Source: Dehalococcoidia bacterium
GTDB lineage: Bacteria; Chloroflexota; Dehalococcoidia; Dehalococcoidales; JAUVZE01
Reading direction: 5' to 3'
Length of the DNA stretch: 6,009 nucleotides
NCBI GenBank assembly: GCA_030602665.1
Contig: JAUVZE010000069.1
Span: 1 to 6,009 of the forward strand
Part shown: one piece after another, positions 1 to 5,040 of the stretch
Numbering within the stretch: position 1 is the stretch's first letter
How the letters are laid out: every line of letters starts with the position of its first letter
Translations under genes and position numbers: made by a program
The notes under the pieces: generated by a model
What the model saw: only the letters and a program-made list of their open reading frames with translations
Told to the model about the DNA's origin: nothing
The model's database searches: none

Positions 1-968
1 CTGGGTAAAACACTGTCAACCTGCTCTATGACCCTGACTTTACGGTCAAAGTCGCCATCCTCACCGGCAGAGTCAGTCCCTTTTATATGTAAGAAGAAAA
101 AGTCATGGTTAGCGTAGTTCTCTTGTAGAGTTCTAAATTCAGCTTCAATAGTAGTTCCTGTCTCTAGAACCTCCATACCGACTAATTTAGCTATTCCCCG
201 ATACATAGGGTAACTAGCAATAGCGGCTGGCTTCAATGCATAGATCTCCCCCATACTAGGAAAGCGAGGACACTTGGAGAATCCACGGAGGAGAACCATA
301 TTGGCTGGATGATGCTCAGCTAAGATTGTCTTGGTCTTGGCGATAAATTGGTTGGCAACACTAGCTATTCTACTTGCTTCCAGGCTTAGGGCAGTAATGG
401 GCTTTGGGGCTACCCCTATCTGCTGGGGGTCAGACTCACTGACGTCAGGAACAAGTCCCTCCCCCCGAAATACGGCTACAAAGCGGTGCTCACTAACCGG
501 ACAAACCAAAAGTTTAACCTTATCTATTATCAGTCCATTTAGCAACTGGCACAGCTTGGTGCACTCCTCGGTAGAGATACGGCCCGCTCTGCGGTCAGTA
601 ATCAAGCCATCTTTATCAACAGTACAGAAGTTACCCCGGGCGGCTACATCCTCCGGCTGGAGGTCAAAATCTATCCCCATTGCTTCCAGCACCCCCCGAC
701 CAACCTGAAAGCTAATGGGGTCATAACCAAAAAGAGCCAGGTGGGCTGGTGCGCTACCTGGGGTTATCCCCGAGCTCACTGGGTCAATAAGACCACATAC
801 ACCTTTGGTGGCTAATGTATCAAGATTTGGTGTATTGGCTGTCTCCAGCTCTGTCTTGCCGGTTTCCGGATAGGGCAATCCACCTAACCCATCAATGACT
901 ATTAATACAATCTTGGTAGGTGAAGGCACAGAAATAAGCTTAATGAACTCCAAATCAACCGGATTCAC
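1..968 (-). CDS. apgM: 2,3-bisphosphoglycerate-independent phosphoglycerate mutase, archaeal (ApgM) type, partial at 3' end
   Basis: This cytoplasmic enzyme interconverts 3- and 2-phosphoglycerate. It belongs to the alkaline-phosphatase-like metalloenzyme superfamily. I read 322 residues from a GTG start; family members have about 400, so roughly the last 80 are outside the window. Visible motifs are the N-terminal metal-site strand IVLIVIDGLGG (Asp26), the catalytic-serine segment TPGSAPAHLALFGYDP (Ser72), the family signature GRGVLEAMG (about 90-98), and the late motif HIKGTDSAGEDGDFD (294-308) with a likely metal-ligand Asp299. No ATG lies near the N terminus. GTG at 968 has AAGGAGG upstream and only two codons after the pgk stop. 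The gene is surely co-transcribed with pgk, whose product it uses. Glu303 stands where I would expect His in many archaeal members; this may be normal for bacterial forms. The family call is strong from the motifs; the exact start is slightly less certain. Confidence 0.93.
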   Translation of the reverse strand, partial: MNPVDLEFIKLISVPSPTKIVLIVIDGLGGLPYPETGKTELETANTPNLDTLATKGVCGLIDPVSSGITPGSAPAHLALFGYDPISFQVGRGVLEAMGIDFDLQPEDVAARGNFCTVDKDGLITDRRAGRISTEECTKLCQLLNGLIIDKVKLLVCPVSEHRFVAVFRGEGLVPDVSESDPQQIGVAPKPITALSLEASRIASVANQFIAKTKTILAEHHPANMVLLRGFSKCPRFPSMGEIYALKPAAIASYPMYRGIAKLVGMEVLETGTTIEAEFRTLQENYANHDFFFLHIKGTDSAGEDGDFDRKVRVIEQVDSVLP

Positions 969-974
969 TACCTT

Positions 975-2165
975 CTATACCTCCTTATCCATCAATACCT
1001 CTACACCGGGCAATTCCTTACCACTTAAGAATCTAAGTGAAGCGCCACCTCCAGTTGAAACAAAGGTCATTTTATCTGCCAGCTTCATCTCAGTTACTGC
1101 CTCAGCCGTAGAGCCGCCCCCGATGACAGTTGTCGCCTTAAGGTTAGCTAGAAGTCTAGCCATAGCCTGTGTTCCCTCAGCAAACTGAGGTATTTCGTAT
1201 ATACCCATAGGCCCGTTCCAGAAGACTGCTTTACACCTCTCTAGTTTCCGGGAAAAGCTGCCAATGGTAAGCTGACCTATGTCTACAACCCTTAAATCTG
1301 AGGGTATATTGTCTATAGATACCATCTTAAATTCAGCCTTGGTACTAAGGCTATCAGCAACAACCACGTCAACCGGAAGTAACAAGTGCACCCCATTTCT
1401 TGCTGCTTTTTCCATTAACTCAACAGCAGTATCCAGCCTGTCTGCCTCAACCAACGATAGACCTGTCTCGTAGGATTTTGCCTTTAGGAAGGTGGCCGCC
1501 ATGCCACCGCCAATTAGTAGCGAATCTACCTTGTCCATAATATTTTCTAGCATGCCTACTTTATCACTTACCTTGGCCCCACCAAGCAGCGCAGCAAAGG
1601 GATGAGCTGGGCTTTCTAGAATGCCACCCAGGGTTTTAATCTCCCTCTCCAGCAATAGTCCAGCAACCGCCGGGAGATAGTTAGCCACGCCAACAACAGA
1701 GGCATGACTGCGATGAGCCGTGCCAAAGGCGTCATTAACGTATATATCAGCCAATCGAGCCAGGGCTTGCGCAAAGGAGGCATCGTTTCCTTCTTCCTCA
1801 GGGTGAAAGCGAACATTCTCTAGGAGCAAGACATCGCCATTGCTCAATTCTTCTACTGCCTTCTCCACATCTGGACCAATACAGTCCGGGGTAATAGTCA
1901 CTGTCTGCCCCAAAATCTGTGATAGGCGCTGACCAACAGTGGCTAAGCGTAGTTTCTCAATCACTTTCCCATCGGGTCGCCCCAAATGAGAGCAGAGGAT
2001 AACCCTTGCCCCCCGGGCAATAAGGTATTTAATAGTAGGTAGTGTTGCTTGAATACGACTGTCATCGGTTATTTCCCCCATTTCGTCTAAGGGAACATTG
2101 AAGTCAACTCTAAGCAGAACCCGTTTACCTTCAACCTCTATGTCTCTGACCGATGACTTATTCAT
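975..2165 (-). CDS. pgk: Phosphoglycerate kinase
   Basis: This cytoplasmic glycolytic kinase reversibly moves a phosphate between 1,3-bisphosphoglycerate and ADP. It is full length at 396 residues (family about 390-415). N-domain substrate residues are seen in RVDFNVPL (Asp21, Asn23), DSRI (Arg37), SHLGRPDG (His60, Arg63), LLENVRF (Arg119) and GTAHRSHAS (His151, Arg152). The hinge and C-domain nucleotide site show LLGGAKVSDK (Lys198), IGGGMAATFL (219-226), FWNGPMG (315-321), VIGGGSTAEAV (347-357) and STGGGASLRFL (370-380). The ATG at 2165 has AGGAGA 5 bases upstream. One oddity is Ser352 after the GGG of the P-loop-like turn, where most PGKs have Asp, the residue that helps bind Mg-nucleotide. 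The remaining site is intact, so I expect an active enzyme. It lies 125 bp after dxs and 6 bp before apgM, in one apparent operon. Confidence 0.97.
   Translation of the reverse strand: MNKSSVRDIEVEGKRVLLRVDFNVPLDEMGEITDDSRIQATLPTIKYLIARGARVILCSHLGRPDGKVIEKLRLATVGQRLSQILGQTVTITPDCIGPDVEKAVEELSNGDVLLLENVRFHPEEEGNDASFAQALARLADIYVNDAFGTAHRSHASVVGVANYLPAVAGLLLEREIKTLGGILESPAHPFAALLGGAKVSDKVGMLENIMDKVDSLLIGGGMAATFLKAKSYETGLSLVEADRLDTAVELMEKAARNGVHLLLPVDVVVADSLSTKAEFKMVSIDNIPSDLRVVDIGQLTIGSFSRKLERCKAVFWNGPMGIYEIPQFAEGTQAMARLLANLKATTVIGGGSTAEAVTEMKLADKMTFVSTGGGASLRFLSGKELPGVEVLMDKEV
980..986 (-). promoter_or_regulatory. Ribosome binding site of apgM, inside the pgk 3' end
   Basis: On the minus strand AAGGAGG lies in the last codons of pgk and ends 11 bases before the GTG at 968. 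The match to anti-Shine-Dalgarno is near perfect but the spacing is slightly long. It supports the GTG start and implies translational coupling to pgk. Confidence 0.7.
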
Positions 2166-2170
2166 ATGTT

Positions 2171-2176
2171 TCTCCT
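2171..2176 (-). promoter_or_regulatory. Ribosome binding site of pgk
   Basis: AGGAGA on the minus strand sits 5 bases before the ATG at 2165. Sequence and spacing are good, and it fixes the pgk start. Confidence 0.8.
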
Positions 2177-2201
2177 GGAGTATCTATGAGGTTAAATGTA
2201 A

Positions 2202-2233
2202 AATATCAGGCGCCAGCCCAAACACCTGATATT
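2202..2233 (-). promoter_or_regulatory. Stem-loop in the dxs-pgk spacer (possible attenuator or weak terminator)
   Basis: Read in the direction of transcription, AATATCAGGTG (2233-2223) pairs with CGCCTGATATT (2212-2202) around a 10-base loop. This is an 11-bp stem with a single G-U pair. It is followed by a T-rich but interrupted tract (TTACATTTAA), so it resembles a weak intrinsic terminator more than a full one. It lies 37 bases upstream of the pgk start in a 125-bp spacer. It could dampen read-through from dxs, protect the 3' end of a dxs transcript, stabilise the pgk-apgM message, or act as a DNA operator. The pairing is seen directly; the role is inferred. A TATATT-like -10 (near 2252-2257, minus strand) occurs in the same spacer but lacks a good -35, so a separate pgk promoter is possible but not shown. 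Confidence 0.5.
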
Positions 2234-2290
2234 CAACTCGGCTCTCATCAATATATAGAACCAGCCTTATCAATGAATAAATTCACTATG

Positions 2291-4168
2291 CTATCTCCCC
2301 ATAACCTTAGCGCCAAGGTTCTGGTACAGGGTCAAGACTTGTCGAGCTATCTCCTTAGCGTCAAGACCATACTTGGAGCGCAGAATAGCTTGAGTTCCTT
2401 GTTCCACAAACTCGTCCGGAATACCCAGGCTCTTTACCTGAATATCACCCAACCCTGATTTCTGCAGAAGCTCAATTACACTACTGCCAAAACCACCACT
2501 GAGGGCGTTCTCCTCAACCGTAACCAAATTCTTAACCTGACTGGCGACATCTATTATAAGTTCGGAGTCCAGTGGCTTAGCAAAGCGAGCGTTAACCACC
2601 GTAACCTCAATCCCACTCGAAGCTAACTCCTGGGCTGCCTCAAGTGCTGGAGCCACAGTAGCCCCTATAGCTAATATGGCTATATCCTCTCCGTATCTCA
2701 CTATTTCCCCTTTGCCTATGGGAATGGGGTTTAACTCTGTATCCAATTCCACTCCAATCCCTGAGCCACGGGGGTATCTAATAGCCATCGGGCGTCCTGA
2801 TGTTACTGCGGTATAGAGCAGGTGTTGTAGCTCATTTTCGTCCTTGGGTGCGGCTACAATCAGATTGGGAATTAATGTTAGGTAAGAAAGGTCAAAGGTA
2901 CCCTGATGTGTCTTACCATCATCGCCGACAATACCTCCACGGTCAATAGCAAAAATAACTGGTAGCTCCTGAAGGCAAACATCATGAATAATCTGGTCGA
3001 AAGCACGCTGGAGGAAGGTAGAGTATATAGCGACAATAGGTATAAATCCCTGAGTAGCTAACCCAGCAGCAAAGGTAACGGCATGCTGTTCACAGATGCC
3101 AACATCAAAAACACGCCGGGGAAACTCACTGGCAACAATACTTAGGCAATTTCCCTCAGGCATAGCCGGGGTAACCACTACCAGCCTAGGGTTCTCCTGA
3201 GCTAGGCGGAGCACCGTCTGGGCAAATACCTCGCTATAGGTTGGTATCGCCTTGGTGCTTACCTTCTTGGGTGGCACACCATGAAAGTAAACGACGTTCT
3301 CTTCGGCAGGAAGATAGCCCTTACCTTTAGCGGTAATAACATGAACAAAAGTCGGTTTGAGATAATCCCGTGCCTGGATAAGGGCAGTTTCCAGTTCATC
3401 AATATCGTGCCCATCAATAGGGCCCATATAGGTGAAGCCGAGTTCTTCCCAAATCACTGTGGGCATAACCAAGCCCTTAAGACCGCTCTTGACCCGTTGA
3501 CTTGCCTGCCATAGCCTTTTACCCCAGGGAAATGTAGTAATTACCTGCCTAGCTTCCTCTTTTGCCCAATAGTAACGGCGGTCAAACCGTACTTTGCTTA
3601 ATAGTTTAGCTAGGGCACCAACAGAAGGTGAGATTGACATCCCATTATCATTCAAAACTACAATAAGCCTGGAGCCTAGATGCCCTGCCTGATTGAGCGC
3701 CTCAAGGGCCATCCCGCCAGTTATCGCCCCATCACCAATAACCGCTACCACCTGATAGCTATCACCAGCCAGGTCACGAGCGATAGCCATACCCATGGCA
3801 GCCGAGATTGAGGTGCTGGCATGACCAGCACCAAATGGGTCGTGCTCACTCTCGCTACGGCAGGTAAAACCAGATAACCCGCCAAACTGACGGAGAGAGG
3901 AAAAACGCTGCCGCCTCCCGGTAAGCAATTTGTGGACATAGCTTTGATGCCCTACATCCCAGACAATCTTATCCCGTGGACTGTCAAATACCCGATGCAG
4001 AGCTATAGTAAGCTCAACTACCCCCAGATTAGAAGCTAGATGACCTCCGTTAGCGGTTACTGTAGCCACCAGTTCCTGTCTAATCTCAGTAGCTAATTGC
4101 TTGAGCTCTGGCAGCGTCAACCGTTTCAAATCAGTAGGACTATCTATCCTATCTAATAATCTCAACAA
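2291..4168 (-). CDS. dxs: 1-deoxy-D-xylulose-5-phosphate synthase
   Basis: This thiamine-diphosphate enzyme condenses pyruvate with glyceraldehyde-3-phosphate. It is the first committed step of the MEP isoprenoid pathway and also supplies precursor for thiamine and pyridoxal. It is full length at 625 residues (E. coli about 620). The ThDP-binding domain shows GGHLASNLGVVELTIALH (41-58, His43), WDVGHQSYVHKLLTGR (70-85) and the Mg/ThDP motif GDG...NDN (145-147, 173-175). The second domain carries the catalytic Glu360 in GICEQHAVTFAAGLA, then AIDRGGIVGDDGKTHQG (407-423) and RYPRG (464-468). The C-terminal transketolase domain includes VEENALSGGFGSS (551-563). An in-frame TAA lies two codons before the TTG at 4168 and the first internal ATG is about 125 codons in, so the start must be TTG (4168 or the adjacent 4165). 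It leads the dxs-pgk-apgM set and has a strong promoter at 4209-4238. Confidence 0.97.
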   Translation of the reverse strand: MLRLLDRIDSPTDLKRLTLPELKQLATEIRQELVATVTANGGHLASNLGVVELTIALHRVFDSPRDKIVWDVGHQSYVHKLLTGRRQRFSSLRQFGGLSGFTCRSESEHDPFGAGHASTSISAAMGMAIARDLAGDSYQVVAVIGDGAITGGMALEALNQAGHLGSRLIVVLNDNGMSISPSVGALAKLLSKVRFDRRYYWAKEEARQVITTFPWGKRLWQASQRVKSGLKGLVMPTVIWEELGFTYMGPIDGHDIDELETALIQARDYLKPTFVHVITAKGKGYLPAEENVVYFHGVPPKKVSTKAIPTYSEVFAQTVLRLAQENPRLVVVTPAMPEGNCLSIVASEFPRRVFDVGICEQHAVTFAAGLATQGFIPIVAIYSTFLQRAFDQIIHDVCLQELPVIFAIDRGGIVGDDGKTHQGTFDLSYLTLIPNLIVAAPKDENELQHLLYTAVTSGRPMAIRYPRGSGIGVELDTELNPIPIGKGEIVRYGEDIAILAIGATVAPALEAAQELASSGIEVTVVNARFAKPLDSELIIDVASQVKNLVTVEENALSGGFGSSVIELLQKSGLGDIQVKSLGIPDEFVEQGTQAILRSKYGLDAKEIARQVLTLYQNLGAKVMGR

Positions 4169-4179
4169 CGGTTAGCCTA
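4165..4179 (-). promoter_or_regulatory. Weak translation initiation site of dxs (TAGG ... TTG TTG)
   Basis: On the minus strand the only Shine-Dalgarno-like bases are TAGG (4179-4176), 7 bases before tandem TTG codons at 4168 and 4165. An upstream in-frame TAA (4174-4172) excludes a longer protein. The weak signal and the rare start codon together suggest low translation per message despite the strong promoter. Confidence 0.55.
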
Positions 4180-4208
4180 TGCACCAATTAAATTTAGGAG
4201 TTACACTC

Positions 4209-4238
4209 ATACTAGCAACATAAGTGAATGATTGTCAA
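4209..4238 (-). promoter_or_regulatory. Housekeeping sigma promoter for dxs (-pgk-apgM)
   Basis: The minus strand reads a perfect TTGACA (4238-4233), an 18-base spacer, and TAGTAT (4214-4209, 4 of 6 to TATAAT). TGC directly before the -10 forms an extended -10 motif. The predicted start is near 4202, giving a leader of about 34 bases to the TTG codon. This is the best promoter in the window. Confidence 0.72.
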
Positions 4239-4239
4239 G
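4227..4239. repeat. Direct repeat copy 1 (AATGATTGTCAAG)
   Basis: The plus-strand 13-mer AATGATTGTCAAG recurs at 4308-4320 as AATGATTGTAAAG, with 12 of 13 bases the same and 81 bp between starts. This copy covers the -35 hexamer of the dxs promoter. It could be a regulator half-site. The identity is observed and the role is inferred. Confidence 0.4.
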
Positions 4240-4257
4240 CCAACTCGTTAAGTCACC

Positions 4258-4287
4258 TTGACGCTAGTAGCGCTCATTTGCTACACT
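4258..4287 (+). promoter_or_regulatory. Candidate promoter for the membrane-protein gene at 4328
   Basis: TTGACG (4258-4263, 5 of 6) is followed after 18 bases by TACACT (4282-4287, 4 of 6). The predicted start is near 4294 with a leader of about 34 bases. It is weaker than the dxs promoter. One palindrome sits in its spacer and another overlaps its -10 and start point. Confidence 0.45.
4262..4272. repeat. 11-bp palindrome CGCTAGTAGCG
   Basis: CGCTA-G-TAGCG is a perfect 5-bp inverted repeat around one base. It lies between the -35 and -10 of the plus-strand candidate promoter, a usual place for a repressor operator. No regulator gene is in the window to match it. Confidence 0.4.
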
Positions 4288-4299
4288 GCCCAGCAGTGT
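4283..4299. repeat. Inverted repeat ACACTGC-CCA-GCAGTGT
   Basis: Perfect 7-bp arms flank a 3-base centre. The repeat overlaps the -10 and expected start of the plus-strand promoter. As DNA it could be an operator; as RNA it would be a short hairpin at the start of that message, or a terminator-like hairpin with only a TTT tract. The operator reading seems most natural here but is inferred. Confidence 0.45.
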
Positions 4300-4307
4300 C
4301 TTTGAAT

Positions 4308-4320
4308 AATGATTGTAAAG
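4308..4320. repeat. Direct repeat copy 2 (AATGATTGTAAAG)
   Basis: This is the second copy of the 13-mer at 4227-4239, with one mismatch (A for C). Its end overlaps the ribosome binding site of the gene at 4328, so part of the likeness may come from the Shine-Dalgarno sequence. Confidence 0.35.
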
Positions 4321-4322
4321 GA
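4318..4322 (+). promoter_or_regulatory. Ribosome binding site of the COG2426 gene
   Basis: AAGGA ends 5 bases before the GTG at 4328. An in-frame TAA at 4316-4318 rules out a start further upstream. Confidence 0.7.
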
Positions 4323-4327
4323 AAAGT

Positions 4328-4870
4328 GTGTCCCCTGAAGAGCTTCTAAGCTTGGGTTTTTCTAAAGAGCTAGTAGTGCTTATTATTGCTGCTCTACCCA
4401 TATTTGAACTCCGCGGAGCACTGCCGGTGGCGATAAACCTGTTTCACTTCCCCTGGTATTATGCTCTCCCGTTAGCTATCATTGGCAATCTACTGCCGGT
4501 GCCTGTTATTCTATTGTTCCTTAATGCCATCTCCAGATGGCTAAGCAAGATAGGCTTCTTTGACCGGTTTCTGCACTGGCTTTTTGAACGTACCAGGAAG
4601 CGGAGGAGAGTTGTTGAGAGGTATGAACGAATTGGCCTGGCGTTATTTGTTGCTATCCCTCTGCCGGTCACTGGTGCCTGGACAGGTTCGCTAGTAGCTG
4701 TCCTTTTCGGTTTAAGATTTAGGTATGCTTTTTTGTCTATCTTTATCGGGGTGTGTATTGCTGGTATAATTGTGACCTGCCTTTCTTTACTTGGCTGGAC
4801 TGGGGCTGTTATTGCTGGTATTGTGCTTTGTGCTTTGGCTATCTCCGGCCTGTGGCGAGCATCAGCATAA
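4328..4870 (+). CDS. COG2426 / PF06695 'small multi-drug export' family membrane protein
   Basis: This is a 180-residue, very hydrophobic inner-membrane protein. It shows the family's marks: PIFELRGALPVAI (24-36), IGNLLPVPVILLFL (52-65) and FVAIPLPVTGAWTGSLVA (107-124). The two proline-rich stretches look like re-entrant or broken helices. Hydrophobic spans are near 12-38, 44-66, 103-128, 133-153 and 156-175. A basic, probably cytoplasmic loop (about 86-101, rich in Arg, Lys and Glu) divides the protein. The family name suggests multidrug export, but I know of no firm substrate assignment, so a general transporter or membrane-homeostasis role is equally possible. The GTG start is set by AAGGA upstream and a stop codon four codons before. 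It is transcribed away from dxs and appears monocistronic. No terminator with a T-run follows in the 89 bp to the tRNA. Confidence 0.88.
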   Translation: MSPEELLSLGFSKELVVLIIAALPIFELRGALPVAINLFHFPWYYALPLAIIGNLLPVPVILLFLNAISRWLSKIGFFDRFLHWLFERTRKRRRVVERYERIGLALFVAIPLPVTGAWTGSLVAVLFGLRFRYAFLSIFIGVCIAGIIVTCLSLLGWTGAVIAGIVLCALAISGLWRASA

Positions 4871-4913
4871 TATGGCTGGTACGAAACCCAGTGCCTATGG
4901 CAACTTTACTAGC

Positions 4914-4942
4914 TTGACCTTACCCTCATCCCGTGCTACATT
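4914..4942 (+). promoter_or_regulatory. Promoter of tRNA-Arg
   Basis: TTGACC (4914-4919, 5 of 6) is followed after 17 bases by TACATT (4937-4942, 4 of 6), with TGC before it as an extended -10. The predicted start near 4949 leaves a leader of about 11 bases to the tRNA 5' end, typical of an independent tRNA unit. Confidence 0.65.
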
Positions 4943-4959
4943 TAATTAGTAAACAGCTT

Positions 4960-5033
4960 GTCCCTGTAGCTCAGTTGGACAGAGCGGCTGCCTTCTAAGC
5001 AGCGGGTCGTGGGTTCGAATCCCTCCAGGGACG
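4960..5033 (+). tRNA. tRNA-Arg, anticodon UCU
   Basis: The 74-base sequence folds as a full cloverleaf. The acceptor stem is GTCCCTG/CAGGGAC with discriminator G5033, the D stem is GCTC/GAGC, the anticodon stem is GCTGC/GCAGC with loop CTTCTAA (anticodon TCT at 4994-4996), the variable region is 5 bases, and the T loop is TTCGAAT. It reads AGA and AGG. The 3' CCA is not encoded, so a CCA-adding enzyme is needed. The T stem GTGGG/CCCTC has a U-U mismatch at its second pair. The gene ends 7 bp before the stop of the convergent mnmA, with no clear terminator between them. Confidence 0.95.
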
Positions 5034-5040
5034 CTTTTGG

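Noticed and set aside
331..708. 125-codon plus-strand open frame
   Set aside because: It lies wholly antisense inside apgM, which has clear family motifs. Its own translation is low-complexity and unlike any protein I know, with no RBS.
2153..2458. 101-codon plus-strand open frame across the dxs-pgk spacer
   Set aside because: It overlaps the end of dxs and the start of pgk on the other strand. It has no recognisable domain, and the spacer is better explained by the stem-loop.
4874..4895. Possible hairpin GGCTGG...CCAGTGCC after the membrane-protein gene, as a terminator
   Set aside because: The pairing needs a 2-base bulge and there is no T-run after it.
5026..5038. tRNA acceptor strand followed by GCTTTT as an intrinsic terminator
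   Set aside because: Only four T residues follow, and the 3' strand belongs to the cloverleaf. There is not enough to call a terminator.
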